Positions 1 through 5,934 are shown, counted from the first letter of the stretch. The stretch: 6,007 nucleotides of DNA from Candidatus Woesearchaeota archaeon (GCA_023245115.1 JAHFKX010000050.1:1-6007), one strand, 5' to 3'. Notes: generated by a model not told the origin, from the sequence alone. Numbers and translations are program-made.

Positions 1-152
1 TCGTCCAAGGCACTTCAAAGGAATTGAAAGAAAAAACACAATCTGCTACGTTAGAAGAAGCGTTCATTGCGCTAACTGGAAGAAGAATCAGAGAAGAGGA
101 AGCAACTGCAACTGACCATATGCGCATGGCAAAGAGGATGTGGAAAAGATAA
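1..152 (+). CDS. ABC transporter ATP-binding protein, C-terminal end (5' partial)
   Basis: The open frame enters the window at base 3 and ends at TAA 150-152, giving the last 49 residues of a protein whose start lies upstream. The readable tail includes TLEEAFIALTGRRIREEEA. The pattern '(S/T)LE(D/E)xFxxLTGRxxR' is the typical C-terminal signature of DrrA/NatA-type ABC ATPases of the drug and polysaccharide export class. None of the Walker or LSGGQ motifs is in view, so the family call rests on this tail and on the neighbour: the permease gene begins one base after the stop codon, the usual ATPase-permease order with probable translational coupling. The protein would sit on the inner face of the membrane and power export through that permease. 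The substrate cannot be told. Confidence 0.8.
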   Translation, partial: VQGTSKELKEKTQSATLEEAFIALTGRRIREEEATATDHMRMAKRMWKR

Positions 153-153
153 A

Positions 154-897
154 ATGAACGTAATTTATGCCTTATGGCTGCGTCAGATAAAAAGATATTT
201 TCGCTCCAAATCACGCATGATTGGATCAATTGGCCAGCCGCTGCTATTTTTACTGGCATTGGGTTTTGGATTCGGCCCTATTTTTGAAAAGGCAGGAGGC
301 GGCAATTATATTGACTTTCTTGCGCCAGGCATTATATCAATGGGCATATTATTTACCGCAATATTTTCCGGTATTGAAGTTATATGGGACAGGCAATTTG
401 GATTTTTAAAAGAAACACTGGTGGCGCCGATATCAAGATTTGAAATCATGTTTGGAAGAACCTTAGGCGGAGCCACTATTGCATTGTGTCAAGGGATAAT
501 AGTGTTTTTGATTACGCTTCTTGTTGGGTTTCACCCTAATTTTTCTGGGTTACCCGTAGCGATTATTTTGGCAACGCTAATTGCATTGTTCTTTACTGCA
601 TTAGGCACGACTATTGCATGTTTGCTTGAAGACATGCAGGGTTTTCAAATCATAATGAATTTCCTCGTAATGCCCGTGTTCTTTCTATCCGGCGCGTTAT
701 TCCCACTCGAAGGACTACCCACTGCAATTTCACTAGCCGCTAGTTTAGACCCATTGGCCTACGGAGTAGATGGCATAAGAAGCGCATTGATCAACGTATC
801 CTATTTCAGTTTAACAACAGACATTCTCGCATTGGGTACGCTCACAATTGTCGTAATGCTTACAGGCAGTTATTTGTTTTCTAAAATTCAGACCTGA
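154..897 (+). CDS. ABC-2 type transporter permease (DrrB-like)
   Basis: This 247-residue membrane protein has the length and six-helix layout of the ABC-2 (DrrB/NodJ-like) permease family. Hydrophobic segments lie at about residues 22-42, 54-74, 103-125, 133-157, 165-183 and 222-243. The family hallmark is seen at 79-94, DRQFGFLKETLVAPIS, the coupling-loop motif after the second helix. A second family feature is the proline-containing stretch MPVFFLSGALFPL at 173-185, followed by DPLAYGVDGIR at 199-209. The ATG at 154 lies one base after the ATPase stop, with a weak purine-rich GGAAAAGAT upstream, so both are probably translated from one mRNA. Two permeases or a dimer would pair with two ATPases to export a lipid, antibiotic, peptide or glycan. 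The substrate is not deducible. The gene is intact. Confidence 0.93.
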   Translation: MNVIYALWLRQIKRYFRSKSRMIGSIGQPLLFLLALGFGFGPIFEKAGGGNYIDFLAPGIISMGILFTAIFSGIEVIWDRQFGFLKETLVAPISRFEIMFGRTLGGATIALCQGIIVFLITLLVGFHPNFSGLPVAIILATLIALFFTALGTTIACLLEDMQGFQIIMNFLVMPVFFLSGALFPLEGLPTAISLAASLDPLAYGVDGIRSALINVSYFSLTTDILALGTLTIVVMLTGSYLFSKIQT

Positions 898-1003
898 ATA
901 TGTAAACACCTAACAGCAGTTGCAGACCTAAACAAACTATGTGCTAAAAACTACTAACAAAAATAGACAAAACTCACGGATCCTACTATATCAAAAAACA
1001 ACC

Positions 1004-1012
1004 TATATAAAA
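1004..1012 (+). promoter_or_regulatory. Probable archaeal TATA box for the AdkA-like gene
   Basis: TATATAAAA lies in an A-rich stretch 29 bases before the first possible start codon. Counting about 26 bases from its centre puts transcription near 1034, giving a leader of only about 7-13 bases that begins with GGATGA. This is inference from archaeal promoter spacing. The rest of the 898-1040 spacer is AT-rich without further structure that I can support. Confidence 0.55.
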
Positions 1013-1040
1013 ATGGCAAATTACAATTTTATAGGATGAA

Positions 1041-1628
1041 TTGATTTTGACTAGAATTATCTACGTAGGGGCTGCGCATGGTGCTAGGAAAACTCAAATT
1101 GTAGAACGCGCAGTTGCAAAGTTACGAGATGCAGGTCATGAAGTTTTTCATATAGACGCAGGAGATTACATTCGAGACGTCATATCTCGTTATTATCAAG
1201 ATCGAAAATTTTCTCAATTATCTGATCATGAGAAGCGGCGAGTTAACATAGATGCGTTTAGAGAAGTTAAGCCTACATTAGAAAAACATGCATTTGTAGT
1301 TGTTAGCGGGCATTTTGCGGTTTCTTTCGGAGATCCTGATAAGTATATCGCAATTCCGCTGGATAAAGACACTTTTGCACAGCCGCTAGCAAGCGTTGCA
1401 GATCACCTAGTTTTTCTTAATAGAACTGCAACTAAACTACGAAAGCAACTAAAAGAACCTCACGGTTCAATGCAGTTTAGACAAAGGACGCATATTGCAA
1501 ATAAACTTATGGCTCGTGAAACACAGCACACTTATCAAAAACCACTTACCATAATACCAATAAGAAGTGAAAAAGACGCAGTAAGCAGACTAGAAAACTT
1601 ATTATTAAAAATAAAACAATCAAAATAA
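1041..1628 (+). CDS. AdkA-like P-loop nucleotide kinase-family protein with degenerate Walker A
   Basis: This is a soluble protein of 195 residues, the size of archaeal adenylate kinases (about 190). Its order of elements matches AdkA: a first strand and P-loop at 6-19, a helix, HIDAGDYIRDV at 37-47 (AdkA has a xxxNFG/NYGxxM stretch there), LSDHEKRRVNIDAFREV at 60-76, a strand VVVSGHF at 86-92 where AdkA has VVDTH, then a second core strand HLVFLN at 122-127 and an arginine/lysine-rich lid-like region at 128-159. The P-loop reads GAAHGARKT (10-18). Gly14, Lys17 and Thr18 are kept, but the usual glycine before lysine is Arg16, and the AdkA DTH has become SGH. It may bind nucleotide without being an efficient AMP kinase, or act on another substrate. 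The start must be TTG, either 1041 or 1047, because the next methionine codon is residue 144. The Shine-Dalgarno-like GGATGA at 1034-1039 favours 1047 by spacing. The gene stands alone. Confidence 0.62.
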   Translation: MILTRIIYVGAAHGARKTQIVERAVAKLRDAGHEVFHIDAGDYIRDVISRYYQDRKFSQLSDHEKRRVNIDAFREVKPTLEKHAFVVVSGHFAVSFGDPDKYIAIPLDKDTFAQPLASVADHLVFLNRTATKLRKQLKEPHGSMQFRQRTHIANKLMARETQHTYQKPLTIIPIRSEKDAVSRLENLLLKIKQSK

Positions 1629-1670
1629 GGCTTAGTGTGCTTGGCAATTACTTAGATCTTAATAAGCTAG

Positions 1671-1703
1671 TTTTCGTCATTCTCCAAGTTAGTCTGACGA
1701 AAA
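1671..1703. repeat. Hairpin with perfect 9-bp arms
   Basis: TTTTCGTCA (1671-1679) and TGACGAAAA (1695-1703) are perfect inverted repeats around a 15-base loop, in the spacer after the AdkA-like gene and 5 bases before a copy of the dispersed repeat. The T-run is on the 5' arm and the A-run on the 3' arm, the reverse of an intrinsic terminator on either strand. It may be a protein-binding dyad or part of a small structured RNA. Function is unknown. Confidence 0.6.
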
Positions 1704-1708
1704 ATATA

Positions 1709-1728
1709 TCAGTCCGTACGCTTGGCAA
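1709..1728 (+). repeat. Dispersed intergenic repeat, copy A
   Basis: TCAGTCCGTACGCTTGGC followed by AA. It shares its core with copies B (2793), C (4295) and D (5996), all on the same strand and all between genes. The 3' nine bases, GCTTGGCAA at 1720-1728, also occur at 1639-1647, just after the AdkA-like gene stop, as a shorter direct repeat 81 bases away. The surrounding spacer (1629-1883) holds no open frame that I can support. Confidence 0.6.
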
Positions 1729-1802
1729 GAACCAATAGCTCAGAACGGCAGGTGACTACGCTTAAGGAATTTATAATTACCCCCGCAGAATTTCTTTATT
1801 TG

Positions 1803-1881
1803 TATGGCTACATTTTGCAAAACATCGTGTTTTGTAGTCATTATGGACACAAAGTTTATATATTATGAAATTGTAGCCATA
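1803..1881 (+). promoter_or_regulatory. Operator-like inverted repeats around the Fic promoter
   Basis: TATGGCTACA at 1803-1812 and its exact reverse complement TGTAGCCATA at 1872-1881 flank the TATA box. A third, near-identical half-site TGTAGTCATT lies at 1833-1842. Nested inside are the palindrome TTTTGCAAAA (1813-1822) and the hairpin CAAAACA-TCG-TGTTTTG (1818-1834). The half-site at 1872-1881 ends two bases before the ATG, between TATA box and start, where a bound repressor would block initiation. This arrangement suggests a dimeric regulator or looping between sites. The regulator itself is not identified in the window. Confidence 0.55.
1855..1863 (+). promoter_or_regulatory. Probable TATA box of the Fic gene; leaderless transcript expected
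   Basis: TTTATATAT is preceded by ACAAAG, a reasonable BRE-like purine stretch. About 26 bases from its centre lies the ATG at 1884, and no Shine-Dalgarno sequence precedes that ATG (the upstream bases are GCCATATT). Together these imply a leaderless mRNA, a common archaeal form. Confidence 0.6.
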
Positions 1882-1883
1882 TT

Positions 1884-2792
1884 ATGACTTTTATTGAAAA
1901 ACAAAAGCACGGAAAATACACTTACTTCTACTTAGTTAAGAGTTTCCGCATTTCTCCAACAAAAGTAAAGAAAGCCCGCATCTTCCTAGGCCAAACTATA
2001 CCCCCAAAGCAAAAACTGCAAGAAATTCTAGTAGAACTTGAGAAAAAAGCACCAAAGCAATATTCAGTTGAGCTACTCGATGCAAATTTAGTTGAGCAAC
2101 TTGAAGACCTACGCGCTTCAACTGTAATTTTCAAAGCTTTTCCCGACGACGCACTACCCAAGGATTTCGTAGTTCGCTTCACTTACAATTCAAATGCAAT
2201 AGAAGGAAATCCATTAACCTTAAGGGAAACTGCCCTAGTGTTAGCGGATAAAATCGCACCTCAAGGCACTGGCACCGACGCAGTGATTGAAGCGATTAAC
2301 GGGAAGGACGCATGGGAATTTGTAAAAAACTACAAAAGCCAGTTGACCGAAGCGTTTATTCGCAAGTTACAATATCAAGTGACTAAAAACACGACCTGCC
2401 GCATCCAGGGAAACTTTCGAGACTCGCAAGTGAGAATTTCCGGTTCCGAATGGACCCCGCCGAAACCACAAGACGTACCTCTAAAAGTAGAAGAACTAAC
2501 GCGAGAATTTGCAAAGAAAAAGAAGCAACTTCACCCAGTTGAACTCGCGGCATGGGCGCACAATTTATTCGTACAAATTCACCCATTTACCGACGGCAAC
2601 GGCCGCACTGCGCGACTTATCCTTAACTGGATTTTAATTAAAAACCACTTCCCTCCAATAATCATCTACGTAAAAAACAAACAAGAATACTACTCCATGA
2701 TCGAAACCGGCGACGCAGGAAACAACGCGCCATTCGCCAACTTCATCGCTAAAGAACTAATACAACAATACACAAACAAAAAAGAAAAATAA
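1884..2792 (+). CDS. Fic-domain AMP-transferase (class II type, self-inhibited)
   Basis: This 302-residue protein has the complete Fic catalytic motif HPFTDGNGRTAR at 233-244: base His233, metal-binding Asp237, and the anion-hole and arginine residues Gly238-Arg241 and Arg244. Family knowledge says such proteins usually transfer AMP from ATP to a hydroxyl on a target protein. The inhibitory motif (S/T)xxxE(G/N) is present upstream as SNAIEGN at 103-109, with Glu107 expected to block the ATP gamma-phosphate site by contacting Arg244. That makes it a class II Fic with its own inhibitory helix and no need for a separate antitoxin. A flap-like target-docking segment is visible at about 184-199 (RISGSEWTPPKPQDVP). 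The first 40 residues form a separate strand-rich module (KYTYFYLVKSFRI...RIFLG). No antitoxin or partner gene is next to it. The gene is intact; the target is unknown. Confidence 0.93.
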   Translation: MTFIEKQKHGKYTYFYLVKSFRISPTKVKKARIFLGQTIPPKQKLQEILVELEKKAPKQYSVELLDANLVEQLEDLRASTVIFKAFPDDALPKDFVVRFTYNSNAIEGNPLTLRETALVLADKIAPQGTGTDAVIEAINGKDAWEFVKNYKSQLTEAFIRKLQYQVTKNTTCRIQGNFRDSQVRISGSEWTPPKPQDVPLKVEELTREFAKKKKQLHPVELAAWAHNLFVQIHPFTDGNGRTARLILNWILIKNHFPPIIIYVKNKQEYYSMIETGDAGNNAPFANFIAKELIQQYTNKKEK

Positions 2793-2811
2793 AGTCCCGT
2801 CCCGCTTGGCA
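2793..2811 (+). repeat. Dispersed intergenic repeat, copy B
   Basis: AGTCCCGTCCCGCTTGGC plus A starts on the base after the Fic stop codon. Compared with copy A it has an extra C in each of the two C-runs and lacks the leading TC. It is followed by TTGATCAA (2816-2823), an 8-base palindrome; GCTTG (2804-2808) can also pair with CAAGC (2821-2825). It occupies the 62-base gap between convergent genes and could mark the end of the Fic mRNA. Confidence 0.5.
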
Positions 2812-2854
2812 CGAATTGATCAAGCAGAGCAGCAATTTCCTATCACAACTCAAT

Positions 2855-4030
2855 CTAGCCTTTTTCTCTAACAAATAGCACTAGAAAAATCGCGGGAATC
2901 ATCAATATGGAAGTAAGCATAAAAGCCGTGTTGATATCAAAAATATCCGCAAGGTACCCAATAACGGGAGCGCAGGCCATTATTCCCAGTTGTTGAGCTA
3001 AGCTATTCGCAGACAGGATTGTAGCTCTTTTATTGGAACGAACCTGTTCGTTAATTAAATGACTAATGATCGGGTTTCTAATTCCAAATGGAACTGAACT
3101 TAGAATTAGAAAACCTATAGAAATCCAGCCAGTTGTTAAAGTGGCGAGAATCAAACACAAAACAAAACTAAATACCGCAATTATGAGCGCGGGTTTATCC
3201 TTGAGCTTTTCAGACACTTCGTAAGAAAAGTAATGACCCAAAGACGCACCTCCAAACATCAAAGCAAAGATGTAGCCAAAATATTCTAGAGGGATTGCCT
3301 TAAAATTAAAGAAAATGGGCTTCAAGTTGTGAATAGATTCCCCGAAACCGTACAATAGAAATACTGAACAAAGAAGGAGCAAAATCTGACGGTTATTCAT
3401 TATTTCCGCGTATGCCTCCCGTACATGCAACAGGACGTCATTGTGTTTAGCTTTTTTGTATTTTGGCTCTTTCAGAAATAAAAGAAGAATCAAACTTACG
3501 CTCAGCGGAATTAAAGTAATCAAAATAGGCAAGGACAAAGAACGCTGAGCTAAGTATCCTCCAAAAATAGATGCGATAGTCGCGCCTAACGGCCATAACG
3601 CCTGCAATGTTCCATTGACTTTTTTATAATATTTCTCTTTTTTCTCCTGTTTCAGCGTATCGTAAATTAGTGCGGAATTAGTTCCATTTACCAATGCTCC
3701 GCCAAGCGCACTTAAAATCGCATAGATTATAAAAATTGGAAGATTCTTGGCAAAGTATAGCGCTATTGTTGACAACAAAAATATGAACGAACCGAGAACG
3801 ATGGTTTTTCTTCTCCCAAATAGATCTCCGATGGCGCCAGTAGGCAATTCAAAAAATACTCCTGCAATTGCTTGTATTGAAAGAATAATCGCTACGTTTT
3901 GAATTGTGAATAGATTTTGCTGGACGTACAACGCCCAAATTGGCGCAAAAAACATTAACCCTACCAAAAATTCCGAGAGGTACATCAACGAAATGTTTTT
4001 AGATTTAAGCCCGGGCGGATTAAGAAACAT
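2855..4030 (-). CDS. MFS transporter (12-helix, drug-export-like)
   Basis: This integral membrane protein of 391 residues is the normal length for a 12-helix major facilitator. The signature loop between helices 2 and 3 is clear: GAIGDLFGRRK, at residues 65-75 counted from the ATG, is the MFS motif A (GxxxDxxGRRK). A charged central loop (about 187-215, EPKYKKAKHNDV...) separates two hydrophobic halves, and a weaker positively charged loop with RSNKRATILSANSL lies near 331-344, as in the second half of many efflux MFS proteins. The fold suggests proton-coupled export of a small molecule; the substrate cannot be assigned. I chose ATG at 4030-4028, with a GAG Shine-Dalgarno-like site six bases upstream. 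A TTG codon directly before it (4033-4031) is a possible alternative adding one residue. The gene is convergent with the Fic gene and divergent from the ATPase gene. It is intact. Confidence 0.92.
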   Translation of the reverse strand: MFLNPPGLKSKNISLMYLSEFLVGLMFFAPIWALYVQQNLFTIQNVAIILSIQAIAGVFFELPTGAIGDLFGRRKTIVLGSFIFLLSTIALYFAKNLPIFIIYAILSALGGALVNGTNSALIYDTLKQEKKEKYYKKVNGTLQALWPLGATIASIFGGYLAQRSLSLPILITLIPLSVSLILLLFLKEPKYKKAKHNDVLLHVREAYAEIMNNRQILLLLCSVFLLYGFGESIHNLKPIFFNFKAIPLEYFGYIFALMFGGASLGHYFSYEVSEKLKDKPALIIAVFSFVLCLILATLTTGWISIGFLILSSVPFGIRNPIISHLINEQVRSNKRATILSANSLAQQLGIMACAPVIGYLADIFDINTAFMLTSILMIPAIFLVLFVREKG

Positions 4031-4073
4031 CAACAGCTCTTACTCGCCTTTACGTTTTAAAGGTAACTTCAGC

Positions 4074-4082
4074 AAATATAAA
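4074..4082 (-). promoter_or_regulatory. Possible TATA box of the MFS gene
   Basis: On the minus strand this reads TTTATATTT, about 44 bases before the ATG at 4030. About 26 bases downstream of its centre would be near 4051, giving a leader of about 20 bases that includes GGCGAG and GAG, weak ribosome-binding candidates. Assignment is by spacing and composition only. Confidence 0.45.
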
Positions 4083-4294
4083 CGGAAAATAAACCTCAAA
4101 AAGCGTACCGCCAGCTCTGTCCGACGAATTTGCATCAGTCTGCCGCCCTGTCTTCACTTTTTGGGCGAAAAAGTTGGCCTGTCGTTACAATAGTTTTATT
4201 AACCTCAGGCGATCGCCAAGGCAAAAATGGAGAAAATCACGACATGTGCCAACAATTTTTTCAAATTTTTGTTGGTCTGTCTAAGTATTTTCTA

Positions 4295-4311
4295 TCAGTT
4301 CGTCCGCTTGG
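4295..4311 (+). repeat. Dispersed intergenic repeat, copy C
   Basis: TCAGTTCGTCCGCTTGG, preceded by TA as in copy A. It differs from the consensus by one T for C and then diverges after the last GG (TG instead of CA). It lies inside the divergent spacer, just before the imperfect TTTTC...GAAAA hairpin at 4314-4344. Confidence 0.55.
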
Positions 4312-4422
4312 TGTTTTCTCGTCAGCCTGAGGCACGACGGAAAAACGAGCTTAAATTGTTGATCAACGAGGACTTTTAAACAATACTTCGTTTGCTATTT
4401 CAGATTTTCAAATTCGCTAGAG

Positions 4423-4462
4423 TTACCTTAGGTTTCCCTAGGAAAACAACGCGAAAAGGTAA
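4423..4462 (+). promoter_or_regulatory. Nested dyads just upstream of the ATPase TATA box
   Basis: TTACCTT (4423-4429) and AAGGTAA (4456-4462) are perfect 7-bp inverted repeats. Between them lies a 16-base near-palindrome, GTTTCCCTAGGAAAAC (4432-4447), symmetrical except for one base pair (4436/4443). The outer arm ends three bases before the TATA box. It could be a binding site for an activator or repressor; none is identified. Confidence 0.4.
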
Positions 4463-4464
4463 GC

Positions 4465-4472
4465 TTTAAATA
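4465..4472 (+). promoter_or_regulatory. Probable TATA box of the archaeal ATPase gene
   Basis: TTTAAATA, preceded by AAGC, lies 37 bases before the ATG. Initiation about 26 bases from its centre would be near 4495, so the leader would be about 15 bases and would carry the GGAAGG ribosome-binding site at 4499-4504, five bases before ATG 4510. Confidence 0.5.
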
Positions 4473-4473
4473 G

Positions 4474-4508
4474 TTATCCTAACATAGGATAATCCTATGG
4501 AAGGATAA
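4474..4508 (+). promoter_or_regulatory. Operator-like TTATCCTA/TAGGATAA repeats
   Basis: TTATCCTA (4474-4481) and TAGGATAA (4485-4492) form a perfect 8-bp inverted repeat around ACA, placed between TATA box and predicted start site. The half-site recurs as ATCCTA (4492-4497) and AGGATAA (4502-4508), the latter overlapping the ribosome-binding site. Four half-sites in 35 bases cover start site and leader, a layout expected for repression. The ATPase downstream carries its own winged-helix segment, so autoregulation is possible but only inferred. Confidence 0.6.
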
Positions 4509-4509
4509 T

Positions 4510-5862
4510 ATGAAGTTCTATAATCGAGAAAAAGAATTAGAGTTGCTACAACAAGCCTTACGACAGCAAGGTTCGGCAATGGTAATAATAAGCGGGCGAA
4601 GAAGGGTTGGCAAGAGCCGGCTAGTTGACGAGTTCTTAAAGAAAAACAAGGGTTTGAAAGCCATAATTGTTCCAAAAGAAGAAAAGCAGGCAGCAGCAGA
4701 TTTTGCTGAGCTTTTGGCAGAAGAATACAAACCCAATTTTAACACAATAAAAGAAGCACTTGAATATTTCTTCACCAAATCTAAAGAACGTGTTTTGTAC
4801 ATAGATGAGTTTCCTAATTTTCTTGAAATAAATCCATCTATCCCATACGAGTTACAGCGACTTTGGGAAATATACAAAGAAAAAACAAATAAAATACTCA
4901 TACTATCTGGTTCGTACGTAAGTATGATGGATAAAATCTTTACAAAACAAAAAGCGCCACTTTTCAACCGAGCTACTTTTAAAATTCTTTTAAATCCATT
5001 ACAACAAGAAATAATCTGGACTGCACAGAATGATGATCTGGGAATAAAGGACTCAGTACAAAAAATAGTTAACTATTGTATTTTTGACGGGATTCCATAC
5101 TATTATGAAGTATTAGAAAAGTATGATCCACCACTAGCCACTCCAGAGGGGTTATTTTTTGAAGTCGGACAATTAAAAGAAGAAGGCCAAGATATACTTA
5201 GACAGGAATTTGGTTCTAAGTACAAAAAATATTTCTCCATTTTAGAAGCTATTGGTTACGGCTTGGTTTCTGCAGGGGAAATAGCTAACAAATTGGGAAT
5301 ACGCCAAACTACCCTTTCGAAATATATAATGTCTTTACAGAATGATTTCAAGTTAATTGAGCGCATTGTACCATTTGACCAGAATCCTTACAGAAGCAAA
5401 AAAGGAATATACATTCTAAAAGATAATTTACTGGCCTTTTGGTTTAGCTTAGTATATGGAAAAGCACAGCAACCAAGCAAAGAAGAACTAAATTCTTTTA
5501 TTGGCAAAAGATTTGAACTACTTTGTATGGATTTCATGGCAAAACTACTGCAAAACAAAGGAGAGCGCATAGTAAAGAAAGGCAAATGGTGGGGAAACGT
5601 TGAAATAGAAAAAGGAACGTTTGAGCAACGCGAAATAGATCTCGTTATAGAAACGGATAAAACACTTTACATTGGAGAATGCAAATGGAGCGACAACAAA
5701 ATAGGCGAAAAAGAATTAAAACACCTTCAAGAATCTGCCAGACTGCTCAAAACTAAGAAGCCAGTAAAAAGGGTTTTGTTCAACAAGAAAGGATTTACTG
5801 TAAAAGAAAGTGACAACGTTTTGCTGTTTGATGCTGAACGAATTGTAAAAGAAAGTAAGTAA
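4510..5862 (+). CDS. Archaeal ATPase (PF01637-type) with winged helix and DUF234-like nuclease-fold tail
   Basis: This 450-residue protein has the family's usual length and layout. It opens with FYNREKELELL (3-13), the standard start of these STAND/AAA-like NTPases. Walker A is GRRRVGKS (29-36) and Walker B VLYIDEF (95-101). A sensor strand ILILSGSYVSMM spans 129-140, and PLFNRATFKILLNPL follows at 150-164. A winged helix-turn-helix is visible at about 241-288 (GEIANKLGIRQTTLSKYIMSL within it). The C-terminal part matches the DUF234 region: FIGKRFELL at 330-338, REIDLVI at 374-380 and GECKW at 389-393, so Glu336, Asp377 and Glu390-x-Lys392 fit a PD-(D/E)XK-type site. Cellular role is poorly known; DNA binding or cleavage powered or switched by ATP is a reasonable inference. 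ATG 4510 follows GGAAGG at five bases. The gene stands alone and appears intact. Confidence 0.92.
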   Translation: MKFYNREKELELLQQALRQQGSAMVIISGRRRVGKSRLVDEFLKKNKGLKAIIVPKEEKQAAADFAELLAEEYKPNFNTIKEALEYFFTKSKERVLYIDEFPNFLEINPSIPYELQRLWEIYKEKTNKILILSGSYVSMMDKIFTKQKAPLFNRATFKILLNPLQQEIIWTAQNDDLGIKDSVQKIVNYCIFDGIPYYYEVLEKYDPPLATPEGLFFEVGQLKEEGQDILRQEFGSKYKKYFSILEAIGYGLVSAGEIANKLGIRQTTLSKYIMSLQNDFKLIERIVPFDQNPYRSKKGIYILKDNLLAFWFSLVYGKAQQPSKEELNSFIGKRFELLCMDFMAKLLQNKGERIVKKGKWWGNVEIEKGTFEQREIDLVIETDKTLYIGECKWSDNKIGEKELKHLQESARLLKTKKPVKRVLFNKKGFTVKESDNVLLFDAERIVKESK

Positions 5863-5878
5863 TAAAATTGAACTATAA

Positions 5879-5934
5879 TTCAGTTCTGTGTCCTAGGACA
5901 CGGTTTTGCCATGCGAAAACCTAGAATAACTGAG
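5879..5934 (+). terminator. Branched inverted-repeat structure after the ATPase gene, possible terminator
   Basis: Starting 17 bases after the ATPase stop, TTCAGTT (5879-5885) can pair with AACTGAG (5928-5934, one G-U), enclosing two hairpins. The first is built on the perfect 14-base palindrome GTGTCCTAGGACAC (5888-5901), extended by C-G and U-G flanking pairs and followed by TTTT at 5904-5907, which resembles an intrinsic terminator. The second pairs GGTTTT (5902-5907) with AAAACC (5916-5921). The two hairpins share GG 5902-5903. Termination is the simplest reading; a structured RNA is an alternative. Confidence 0.45.

Larger units (their letters stand above)
4031..4509. other. Gene-free 479-base divergent spacer with several dyads
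   Basis: No convincing gene lies between the MFS and ATPase starts. The short open frames here have no family resemblance, and one runs antisense into the MFS gene. Visible structure: palindrome GGCGATCGCC (4208-4217); CCTCAGGC (4203-4210) with its reverse complement GCCTGAGG (4325-4332); CCAACAA (4249-4255) facing TTGTTGG (4269-4275) over a T-rich loop; direct repeat GTTGGYCTGTC (4173-4183 and 4271-4281); imperfect hairpin with TTTTCTCGTC (4314-4323) facing GACGGAAAA (4336-4344); palindrome GTTGATCAAC (4358-4367). The block around 4100-4350 is somewhat richer in GC than the flanks. It could hold a small RNA, a relic of an element, or regulatory DNA; the sequence alone does not decide. Confidence 0.6.

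Noticed and set aside
1671..1703. Intrinsic terminator for the AdkA-like gene
   Set aside because: The 3' arm ends in A-run, not T-run, on both strands, so it lacks the U-tract that archaeal or bacterial termination would use.
1928..2586. Two minus-strand open frames of 84 and 67 codons inside the Fic gene
   Set aside because: They are antisense to a gene with intact catalytic motifs, are low-complexity serine-rich or valine/leucine-rich, and have no promoter or ribosome-binding site.
4208..4217. Cyanobacterial HIP1-type octamer GCGATCGC
   Set aside because: It occurs once within a palindrome and everything else points to an archaeon; a single copy is not evidence of HIP1 enrichment.
3906..4330. 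Two plus-strand open frames (95 and 66 codons) from the MFS start region into the spacer
   Set aside because: The first is largely antisense to MFS, and the second runs across several inverted repeats and one dispersed repeat copy. Neither has a convincing start signal or recognisable sequence.
4518..4967. Long open frame on the minus strand (149 codons)
   Set aside because: It lies wholly antisense to the clear ATPase gene. Its serine/cysteine-rich translation is the reverse image of a lysine-rich gene and shows no family motif.
1884..5862. A combined defence island (Fic toxin plus ATPase/nuclease acting together)
   Set aside because: The two genes are separated by an opposite-strand transporter, have separate promoters with different operator-like sites, and no known defence operon has this make-up.
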